Source: Planctomycetota bacterium (GTDB lineage Bacteria; Planctomycetota; J058; JAJDCQ01). From it: a stretch of DNA of 64,000 nt. Made by a program: the position numbers and the translations under genes. Position 1 is the stretch's first letter; every line of letters starts with the position of its first letter. The notes under the pieces are model-generated. The model made no database searches. It worked only from the letters and a program-made list of their open reading frames with translations, and had not been told where the DNA came from. The DNA is taken from assembly GCA_029260755.1 (NCBI GenBank), contig JAJDCQ010000158.1, positions 1 to 64,000 of the forward strand. Reading direction: 5' to 3'. Shown in pieces: positions 21,001-28,399 of this stretch.

Positions 21001-21629
21001 CCCTCGGCCGGGTCGGCGGCACCGCCGTCCCCGGCGGGCAGGAGACCCTCGACATCGACGCCCGGAACCGGCGGGCGATCGCGCGCTGGCAGGCAGGCGA
21101 CGTCGAGGGCGCCCGCGCGGATCTCGAGGTCGTCGTCCGGGCGCGCCCCGGCGACGAGGTCGCCTGGTCGAACCTCGCGGGCGCGCGCCTGAGCCTCGGC
21201 GACCGGCGCGGCGCGATCGAGGCGTGCGACCGCGCCCTGGCGCTCGTGCCCACCCCTCCCGCGGGCACGCTGAATGTGCGGGGCACCGCGCGCATCGGTC
21301 TCCGCGATCTCGAGGGCGCGATCGCCGACCTCGAACGGGCCGTCGAGGTCGACCCCCGCCACTTCAGCGCCTGGGCGAACCTCGGCTCGGCGCGCCTCCA
21401 GTCCAGCGACGCCGAGGGCGCCCTGGCGGCTTACGACCGGGCCGCCGAGCTGGACGCGACCGACGTCTTCACCATGTTCGGACGGGGAACGGCCCACGCG
21501 CGTCTCGGCCAGACCGAGGCCGCGATCGCCGACCTCGAGCGAGCGCTTGCGCTGAACCCCGATCCGAAGACCGCCGAGGAGGTGCGGGCGGAGCTCGCCC
21601 GCGTCCGCGCGGGCGACGAGAGGCGCTGA
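18036..21629 (+). CDS. Hanks-type Ser/Thr kinase with TM and very long TPR solenoid
   Basis: GRGGMGVVYRARDERLGREVALKTI, VVHRDLKPENVLIG, LTDFGLAR, YMAPEQAL; TM SVGLIAGAAGVLAIVTIGVAVGVAL; many TPRs (e.g. ETAWLNLATALLRVERLPEAIDAFDRAIALSPQN). Confidence 0.93.
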   Translation: MSHEHDPPSFARPGLRPGVEASSGADASDPAIGRRVGPFLIGDVLGRGGMGVVYRARDERLGREVALKTIAGFTDEDGLRRFAAEARSIARLAHPGIVRVFEVGTWDGVFAMALELIAGESLKARLDRDGPMPPREAAALVAAIAEAVAHAHEAGVVHRDLKPENVLIGPDGTPRLTDFGLARDLAASLGTKTGASLGTPSYMAPEQALGGQGCDAPAVDIYGIGAILYETLTGAPPFHGGGAMAVLQRVVTDEPESPDLVRARRGLPPVPPGLERVRRAAMARRPEERSVSAAVVAEALRRVAAGRPSGRLPVRRSSTRVRAGVSSRAPADGAPRSVGLIAGAAGVLAIVTIGVAVGVALSAAPDGEAGPTASTGTPGATDGDSTTSPDDAAAVGASTTPADALEAALEPADDEAAIVALVVAARGDDRIGAAFVERIEAAARELRRVVDSAAAEASTSAPSIGDDLGALDAWIRPPGGPLADPTPEQPRAARVLEAIRIADATAMKVLGARQATELGSARLREIRLIGRCFERLVRRGDPAPDGARQALAEVLFAEQDPDRAIEIARSLARVDDRPETAALIHARARRFTRTNRFVATVGDEVLAAMRTDGDPTTGAGWLGLGMIHLRAKRARAAIAAFDRGIALDEDAVAELFHQRGIARVLTREHAAAAADLQRAAELAGDDALAWANLATLLGSANVSAARAAAMRAVETDPLTIEGWTKRGKLRVDAGDLTGALADLERAVQLDPEDAGARLGRAYLRVRTGDRAGAALDVARGLELAPDNAELIGLRRMLDADPERDGWGIDPVEALRNHAGERWSAGDFDGATRSLEKLVAARPDDGAAWSNLGAVRFQAGDTDGALAALERARALLGETSTILAIRGAIHIQRGDLERALADLERAVSIDARNETAWLNLATALLRVERLPEAIDAFDRAIALSPQNADHWLQRGLARERARDEPGARADLERAVALGLDARSTEIARAALGRVGGTAVPGGQETLDIDARNRRAIARWQAGDVEGARADLEVVVRARPGDEVAWSNLAGARLSLGDRRGAIEACDRALALVPTPPAGTLNVRGTARIGLRDLEGAIADLERAVEVDPRHFSAWANLGSARLQSSDAEGALAAYDRAAELDATDVFTMFGRGTAHARLGQTEAAIADLERALALNPDPKTAEEVRAELARVRAGDERR

Positions 21630-21816
21630 ACCGAGCGTCTCGGGTTCGGTTCACGGTCGGGTCCGAACGGAAACGTCTCGGCACCATCGCTCCGCCGACG
21701 CCTCGCGTCACGATCAGGGCAAGCAACGAACCGAGAGGCCCTTCGACCGGATGGGCACGCTCGGCCCAGGGTGTGCGTCGGGACCGGGACGCGAGTGAGG
21801 GAGACGGAGGCTCCCC

Positions 21817-22614
21817 GTGACGAATTCCACCCCACCCAATGGCCAGCGGTACTGGCTCCGATTCACCAGCGGTCCCCGAGCGGGCGAGAGGATCTACCTC
21901 GACCCCGGCTGGTCGTTCGTGGTCGGGCGTTCGCCCGATGCCGACGTCGTCCTTCCCGACATCCGCGTGAGCTCGCGGCACTGCCGGATCATCAATGGTC
22001 CCGACGCCGGTGGCTGGCGCTCCCTGCGCATCAGCGACATGACGTCGAAGAACGGGACGACCGTGAACGGGTTCGACGTCGGGCCCGGCCAACTCAGGCC
22101 GCTCCACGTCGACAACGAGATCGAGCTCGCGCGATCGACGACGATCATCGTCGAGGGCATGACGGAGGTCGGCCAGTCCCTCCCGGACCGACCCCAGGTC
22201 GCCCGCCGCAGAGCGCCGCTCCCCGACCCGGACTCGATCGTGGTCGAGCTCCTGAATGGCGTGAGGCTCCGGCGCAAGGCCTACGCCCACCCCTTGATCG
22301 GAGGCCGTCGCGTCGATGAGGCGGACCTTCGCGACCGACCGCTCGAGAACTCGGTCGTTCTCCTCGATGCCGTCGCCGAACGGCGACGCCGCCTGGCCGA
22401 GGTCGAGGAGGCGACCGAGACGCGCCGCGCCGCGGACGCCGGCGAGGTCGTCGGCTCGATCGAGCTCCGCGACGAGCCGGAGCGGGAGGCACGGATCGCC
22501 GGGCGCCGCCGCCGTCGGCGCGCGCCGATCGACGACTGGCGGCCCGAGGCGAGCGAGCCCGAGCGCGAAACGCGCGAGAGCGGAGCCCAGGAGAGCCCCC
22601 GACTGGCGAGCTGA
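21817..22614 (+). CDS. FHA domain protein
   Basis: GERIYLDPGWSFVVGRSPDADVVLPDIRVSSRHCRI...MTSKNGTTVNGFDV: canonical FHA GR/SSxH/NGT motifs. GTG start. Confidence 0.9.
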   Translation: MTNSTPPNGQRYWLRFTSGPRAGERIYLDPGWSFVVGRSPDADVVLPDIRVSSRHCRIINGPDAGGWRSLRISDMTSKNGTTVNGFDVGPGQLRPLHVDNEIELARSTTIIVEGMTEVGQSLPDRPQVARRRAPLPDPDSIVVELLNGVRLRRKAYAHPLIGGRRVDEADLRDRPLENSVVLLDAVAERRRRLAEVEEATETRRAADAGEVVGSIELRDEPEREARIAGRRRRRRAPIDDWRPEASEPERETRESGAQESPRLAS

Positions 22615-22701
22615 CCGACTCCGGTTGCTTTCGACGCGGGCCTTGGGCTAACCTCATTCGCTCCAAAGGCCCGCGGCGACGACCGCCGCACGGGATGCGC
22701 C

Positions 22702-24408
22702 GTGGCAAAGAGCTCCGAACCTCGACCGACGTCTCCCGACTCGCACGACCCGGCCGACGTCGTCGACCCCGTCGCGCTCGCCGCGTTCGTCGATGACATC
22801 CTCGAGGAGTGCGCCCGGCTTCGCCTCTCGCTCCGGGCGACGTTCGACCGCCTCCTCCCGGCCGTCGCCGCGCAGATGAGCGCGCGGGCGATCGTCGTCC
22901 GCACCAAGAACGAGGACCTGGTCGAGGAGAGCTTCGCCTGGTCGGCGGACGGCGAGACCCATCCCGACGCCGGCAGCCCGAGCGCAGCGGGCCCAGGCGC
23001 GGCGTCGCGCTCGCCGTCGGGGCGCATCCGGACGCCGGCCGCGGCGGCCAAGCCCGGCCTGGTCCGCGTCGACGGGCTCGCCTGGTTCACCCAGGACCTC
23101 GACCTCGCCGGCGAGCGGATCGGCGTCGTGTCGTTCGCGTTCGAGGACACGCCGAGCCTCGACCTCGACACGCTGGCGATCGCGGCGGACGCGGTCTGCG
23201 AGGAGGTCGACGGGATCCTCTGGCAGGTCCAGACGGCCGCGACGAAGCAGCGGCTCATCGAGCGGATCACCCGCGCTCTCACCAAGACCGTCTTCCGCGA
23301 CGGCCTCGACGAGGCGATCGTCGCCCTCCGCGAGGAGATCCCGTTCGAGCGGCTCGCCCTCGTCTTCGGCGACGAGAGCAACCCCACCGCCGGCGAGCTC
23401 CAGTACCGCGTCTACAAGGGGAAGCGGCCGACCCACGACTCCGAGGGGCCGATCCACCGCGCTCTCTCCGCGGCGATCGAGTCCGAGGGGCGGGCGCTCC
23501 TGCAGTTCGACCGGCCGCGCCTGGCGACCGTCCTCGCCCTGGCGGACGCGGTCGAGCTGCCGCTCGTCGTGGGGATCGCGCAGGCGAGCTGCGTCGGCAA
23601 GGTGGTCGTGAGCGCGCGCGAGGGGATCTCGCTCTTCGGTCGCGACCTCCTCCGCGTCCTCGCCAACGCCGTCAGTCAGCGCGTCGTCGACTACAACCGC
23701 GAGCGGCGCCATCTCTCGCACTTCTTCGCGCCCGACGTCATCAACGAGCTCCTCGCCGACCCCGCCTACGCCGACAAGCACCTCAGCCCGCGGGTCGAGA
23801 GCCCGGCGATCCTGTTCGCGGACATCAACATGTTCACCCGGATGTGCGACCGGGTCCTGCGTCAGCCCGACCGCGTCGGCCGCTTCGTCGACCGCTGGAG
23901 CAACGGCGCGGTGAAGATCCTGTGGAGGCACGGCGCCGTCTTCGACAAGATGGTCGGCGACTGCGTGATCGCCCACTTCGGCCCGCCGTTCTACCGCGAC
24001 ACCCCCGCCGAGCGGGCCGCGGCGGCTCTCCGCGCCGCCTGCGAGATCCAGCGCTTCACCGTCGCGCTCGTCGACGACCCCGACCTCGAGGGGATGGACG
24101 GGCTCGCCGATGCCGGGATCCCCGGGCTCGGCGTGGCCGTCGGCGTGAACATCTGCTCGGTGAGCGTCGGCCTGTTCGGGCCGAACCAGGAGTTCACCGC
24201 GTTCGGTGGTGGGATGAACCAGACGGCGCGCCTCCAGAGCCACGCCGGTTTCCGCGAAATCCTCGTCATGGACACGATCCACGACGCCCTCGGCGAGGCC
24301 GGCGTCGACCCCGGCGTCGGCCTCGACGGCCCGCACGAGACGAGGGTCAAGAACGTCCGCCAGCCGCTCCGCTACTACCGGGTCGCCGACGGGGGCCTCG
24401 GCGGCTGA
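22702..24408 (+). CDS. Class III adenylate/guanylate cyclase domain protein with GAF-like N-terminal region
   Basis: PAILFADINMFTRMCDR, VFDKMVGDCVIAHFGPPF, VAVGVNICSVSVGLFGPN, FGGGMNQTARLQSHA. GTG start. Confidence 0.87.
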   Translation: MAKSSEPRPTSPDSHDPADVVDPVALAAFVDDILEECARLRLSLRATFDRLLPAVAAQMSARAIVVRTKNEDLVEESFAWSADGETHPDAGSPSAAGPGAASRSPSGRIRTPAAAAKPGLVRVDGLAWFTQDLDLAGERIGVVSFAFEDTPSLDLDTLAIAADAVCEEVDGILWQVQTAATKQRLIERITRALTKTVFRDGLDEAIVALREEIPFERLALVFGDESNPTAGELQYRVYKGKRPTHDSEGPIHRALSAAIESEGRALLQFDRPRLATVLALADAVELPLVVGIAQASCVGKVVVSAREGISLFGRDLLRVLANAVSQRVVDYNRERRHLSHFFAPDVINELLADPAYADKHLSPRVESPAILFADINMFTRMCDRVLRQPDRVGRFVDRWSNGAVKILWRHGAVFDKMVGDCVIAHFGPPFYRDTPAERAAAALRAACEIQRFTVALVDDPDLEGMDGLADAGIPGLGVAVGVNICSVSVGLFGPNQEFTAFGGGMNQTARLQSHAGFREILVMDTIHDALGEAGVDPGVGLDGPHETRVKNVRQPLRYYRVADGGLGG

Positions 24409-24433
24409 CCACCTCTCCGGGGAGCCACCGACC

Positions 24434-25576
24434 GTGACCTACCTCTTCGAGACCGACGAGCACGCCGCCCTCCGCGAGCAGGCCCGGCGCTTCGCCGCGG
24501 CCGAGATCGAGCCGCACGCGCACGCCTGGGACGAGGCCGAGGAGGTGCCGCGCGAGCTGTACGGGAAGGCGGCCGATGCGGGGCTGCTCGGCGTCTCCTA
24601 CCCCGAGGAGGTGGGCGGCGGCGGCGGCGATGCGACCCACTCGCTCGTCGTCTCCGAGGAGATCGTCCTCGCCGGGAAGAGCCCGGGCGTCGCCGCGGCG
24701 CTGGGCAGCCTCGGGATCGCGATCCCGCCGATCATCGCGGTCGGGACGCCCGAGCAGAAGGAGCGCTTCGTCCCGCCGGTGCTGCGCGGCGAGAAGGTGG
24801 CCGCCCTCGCGATCTCGGAGCCGGGCGCCGGGAGCGACGTCGCGTCGATCACGACCCGCGCCGAGCGCGACGGCGACCACTACGTCGTCCGCGGGAGCAA
24901 GACGTTCGTCACCTCGGGGACGCGGGCCGACCTCGTCACCGCGGCCGTGCGGACCGGCGGCGAGGGCCACGGCGGGATCTCGCTCATCGTGATCGAGAAG
25001 GGCACGCCCGGGTTCACCGTCGCCCGCAAGCTCGCCAAGATGGGCTGGCGCGCATCCGACACGGCCGAGCTCTTCTTCGACGACTGCCGCGTGCCGGCCG
25101 AGAACCTCCTCGGCCCGGAGAACGGCGGCTTCATGCTCATCATCGCCAACTTCGTCACCGAGCGGCTCGGCCTGGCGACCCAGGCGATCGCGATCGCGGA
25201 GCTCGCCTACCGCGAGTCGCTCAGCTACACGCGCGAGCGGAAGGCGTTCGGCAAGACGCTGACCGGCTTCCAGGTGACCCGCCACAAGCTCGCCGACATG
25301 GCGACGCGGATCGCCGCGGCCCGCGCCCTCGCCGCCGAGGTGGCGACGCGCCACCAGCGGGGCGAGCAGGTGATCGCGCAGGCGGCCAAGGCGAAGAACG
25401 CCGCGACCGACGCGTGTAGCTGGGTCGTCGATCAGGCCGTGCAGCTCCACGGCGGCTACGGCTTCATGCGCGAGTACGTCGTCGAGCGGCTCTACCGCGA
25501 CGCGCGCCTGTACCCGATCGGGGGAGGCACGCGGGAGATCATGAACGAGATCATCGCGAAGGCCGAGGGGTACTGA
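24434..25576 (+). CDS. Acyl-CoA dehydrogenase
   Basis: LAISEPGAGSDVASITTRAERDGDHYVVRGSKTFVTSG, RKAFGKTLTGFQVTRHKLADMATRI, QLHGGYGFMREYVVERLYRDARLYPIGGGTREIM. Confidence 0.95.
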   Translation: MTYLFETDEHAALREQARRFAAAEIEPHAHAWDEAEEVPRELYGKAADAGLLGVSYPEEVGGGGGDATHSLVVSEEIVLAGKSPGVAAALGSLGIAIPPIIAVGTPEQKERFVPPVLRGEKVAALAISEPGAGSDVASITTRAERDGDHYVVRGSKTFVTSGTRADLVTAAVRTGGEGHGGISLIVIEKGTPGFTVARKLAKMGWRASDTAELFFDDCRVPAENLLGPENGGFMLIIANFVTERLGLATQAIAIAELAYRESLSYTRERKAFGKTLTGFQVTRHKLADMATRIAAARALAAEVATRHQRGEQVIAQAAKAKNAATDACSWVVDQAVQLHGGYGFMREYVVERLYRDARLYPIGGGTREIMNEIIAKAEGY

Positions 25577-25660
25577 GCCGCGGCCGAACGACGTTTCGCG
25601 CGCGTCCTGGAACGGACCTCGCGCGACGACGGTGAACACGGACCTCATCGGCAACTCGCC

Positions 25661-25746
25661 ATTCCGCGCAATCCGCGCAATCCGCGGTTTCATTCGACTC
25701 GCGCGAGAGAACGAAACCGCGGATTACGCGGATCTGCGCGGATTGG
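25661..25746. repeat. Large imperfect inverted repeat between convergent genes
   Basis: Left arm attccgcgcaatccgcgcaatccgcggtttcattc; right arm gaacgaaaccgcggattacgcggatctgcgcggattggttc; ~32-bp arms with few mismatches. Confidence 0.8.
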
Positions 25747-25794
25747 TTCGGACGTCGCCAAGCCGTTGCCGAGGCGCGGTGGGCCCGATCCGGA

Positions 25795-28122
25795 TCACGG
25801 ACCCTGATCGATCCACTGGCCGAGCACGTCGACGGCGAGCGGGTCGACCCGGTTGCTCGCGAGCGGCGGCATCCGGGTAGCGTCGAGGCGGCGGACCCGC
25901 TCCCAGAGGACGCTCGACTCCTTCACGCCCGACTTCACCCGGTGCGCGTCGATGAGGCCGAGGCCGCCCTCGGTCGGGCGGACGCCGACGACGTTCATCG
26001 CGCCAGTGGCGATGCCCGCGCGCAGATCGACCGAGCCGGGCGCCGGGCCGCCGGGGAGGTGGCACATGGCACAGTTCGCGGCCAGATACGCCCGGGCGCG
26101 GTCGTCGATCGGCGCGTTCGTGTCGGCCGGGTCGACGAACGCCTCGAACTGGGTGGGCACTCCGATGTCGTTCGTGAACAGGTCGATGTTGTTCATCGAC
26201 CGGAGCTGGTTGTCCCGGGCGTTCGCGTAGTCGAACTCGCGGTTGACCTGCCGGGTGCGGAGGCCGAGCACCTCGCCGCCCGCCTGGGTGTGGCAGTCGG
26301 AGCAGTCGCCTCGGCTCGGGTAGTCGTAGGCTTGCTGGCGCGTCGCCCCGTTCTCGCGAATGGTGAGCACCTCGCGGAAGCGCTGGTTCGGGAGGAGGTC
26401 CGCATCGGTCTCGGCCGCGTTCCAGCGGTAGACGAACCCCGCCCAGCCGTTGGCCTGGTGAACGAGGACGCGCGTCTCGAGGCGGCGGGCCGACGCCGCG
26501 TTGCCGACGACGAGCTCCATCTCGAAGTGCTTCACGAGGACCGTGCCGACCGGGAAGTCCCACGCGCCGGTGGCCGCGAACGTGATCTGCTCGGCGCCGG
26601 GGAGGGCGACCCAGCGACGCTTGATCGCGCCGTCGGACCAGAGCGGAGCGTTGACGTCGTACTCGATCACGCCGGGCGCCGGCTGAAGGGTCGCCGTGTT
26701 GGCGAACAGCCCGGTGTCGGAGAGACGCGTCGGCACCGACGTCGCCGGCGGCGGGTTTCCGCCGACGGTGCGGAGTCGGAAGATCGAGCCGCCGAGCGAG
26801 ACGGCGTAGAGCTCGCCCTCGCGGTCCTCGCCGAACGAGGAGAGGCTCGAGACGCTGTCGATCTGGGTCGTCGAGGTCACGTTGGTCCCGTCGAAGACCG
26901 ACGAGAAGACGCGGCCGGACTGGAAGTCGCCGAAGAAGTAGCGACCGACGGCGCCGGGGACCTGGGCGCCGCGGTAGATGTAGCCGCCGGTGATGCTCCG
27001 ACCGGTGTTGCGGTCGTAGTCGACCAGCGGCTCGATGAAGTTGCTCGCCGGGGCGCCGCCGGCGAACGAGATCGAGCCCTCGCGCACCTTCCAGCCGTAG
27101 TTGCCGCCCCTGACAATGACGTCGACCTCCTCGCGCGCGCCCTGGCCCACGTCGGCCAGCCAGAGGCGGCCGTTCGCGCGGTCGAACGAGAAGCGCCACG
27201 GGTTGCGGAGCCCGAACGCCCAGATCTCATCCCGGGCGCCGCCGGTGTTGACGAACGGGTTGTCGCCGGGGATCCGATAGCTGGCGTTGCCCGGGAAGTT
27301 GCTCACGTCGATCCGGAGGAGCGAGCCGAGGAGCGTGCCGAGGTTCTGGCCGTGGCCCTGCGGGTCGCCGCCGCTCCCGCCGTCGCCGAGCCCGACGTAG
27401 AGCATGCCGTCGGGGCCGAACGCCATCATGCCGCCGTTGTGATTGCCGAACGGCTGGGCGATCTCGAGGATCACGTCCTCGCTGCCCGCGCTCGCCAGGT
27501 TCGGGTTGCTCGTCACGCGGAAGCGCGAGATGACCGAGCGGCGCGGGTTGCTCCGCGAGTAGTAGGCGTAGAGGAAGCCGTTGCTCGCGTAGCTCGGATC
27601 GAAGGCGAGGCCGAGGAGTCCCTCCTCATTGCCGGCGCGCGAGGTGCGGCTCGAGATGTCGAGGAAGACCCGGACGTCCCCGTTCGCGACGGTGTCGCGG
27701 TTCGGGAAGACGAGGACTCGTCCGCCCTGCTCGACGACGAAGACGCGGTCGCTGCTGCCGTCCGAGGTGAGGAAGACCGGTCGACTGAACGCGAGGTTCG
27801 AGAAGGCGCGGGTGAAGTCCACGTTCGTCGAGGGAGGCTGGGGCGCCGAGATCGGAAACGGGAGCGGCGCGACGGGGACGCGTTGGGTGAGGCCGAACGC
27901 GCCGGAGCCCGTTCCGCCGCCGGTCCCACCGCCGCCCGTTCCCGAGCCGCCGCCGGTCCCGGTTCCCGAGCCGCCCGTCCCGGCGCCGCCGCCCGCGGTT
28001 CCGCCGCCGCCCGCGGTGCCGGGCGGAACGCCGCCGCCGCCGCTGCCACCACCGCCGCCGCAGCCGGCACCGAGGAGCGCCGCGGTGAGCGCGATCGCGA
28101 CCGTCGTCTGAAGCCGACCCAT
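25795..28122 (-). CDS. Lipoprotein: glucose/sorbosone dehydrogenase-type beta-propeller fused to SO2930-like diheme cytochrome c region
   Basis: Lipobox LLGAGC; Gly-rich linker; GLLGLAFDPSYASNGFLYAYYS, GMLYVGLGDGGSGGDPQGHGQN, EIWAFGLRNPWRFSFD; C-terminal CSDCH and CAMCH heme motifs. Confidence 0.9.
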   Translation of the reverse strand: MGRLQTTVAIALTAALLGAGCGGGGGSGGGGVPPGTAGGGGTAGGGAGTGGSGTGTGGGSGTGGGGTGGGTGSGAFGLTQRVPVAPLPFPISAPQPPSTNVDFTRAFSNLAFSRPVFLTSDGSSDRVFVVEQGGRVLVFPNRDTVANGDVRVFLDISSRTSRAGNEEGLLGLAFDPSYASNGFLYAYYSRSNPRRSVISRFRVTSNPNLASAGSEDVILEIAQPFGNHNGGMMAFGPDGMLYVGLGDGGSGGDPQGHGQNLGTLLGSLLRIDVSNFPGNASYRIPGDNPFVNTGGARDEIWAFGLRNPWRFSFDRANGRLWLADVGQGAREEVDVIVRGGNYGWKVREGSISFAGGAPASNFIEPLVDYDRNTGRSITGGYIYRGAQVPGAVGRYFFGDFQSGRVFSSVFDGTNVTSTTQIDSVSSLSSFGEDREGELYAVSLGGSIFRLRTVGGNPPPATSVPTRLSDTGLFANTATLQPAPGVIEYDVNAPLWSDGAIKRRWVALPGAEQITFAATGAWDFPVGTVLVKHFEMELVVGNAASARRLETRVLVHQANGWAGFVYRWNAAETDADLLPNQRFREVLTIRENGATRQQAYDYPSRGDCSDCHTQAGGEVLGLRTRQVNREFDYANARDNQLRSMNNIDLFTNDIGVPTQFEAFVDPADTNAPIDDRARAYLAANCAMCHLPGGPAPGSVDLRAGIATGAMNVVGVRPTEGGLGLIDAHRVKSGVKESSVLWERVRRLDATRMPPLASNRVDPLAVDVLGQWIDQGP

Positions 28123-28399
28123 GACCACCACCCCTGTTCGCTCTCGACCGTCGTCCGTCGTCGTTTACGTTTCCGGTACACACGGAATCGCCATGGTTTA
28201 CGCAACTGAAGGGCCGGGTCGAAAGTCAGGACCGAGTTGGGGTCACCTCGTCCCCCGGGCGGAACTAACTCATGATGGGGACCGACCTTCACGCCGCGGC
28301 GGTCGGATCGGCCGCGAACGGTCGCCACGGACGGGCTGTCGCGCAACGGCGACGAGAAGCCGATCGTGCGCACCCCGTTGCGTTTCATTGGGACGACGA

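Noticed and set aside
21628-21652. gaaccgag...ctcgggttcggttc hairpin after the second kinase
   Set aside because: Imperfect, overlaps the stop codon and lacks a T tract; too weak to list as a terminator.
25632-25880. 82-aa ORF containing RAIRAIRGF...ENETADYADLRGL
   Set aside because: The peptide arises from the inverted-repeat element; not treated as a real protein.
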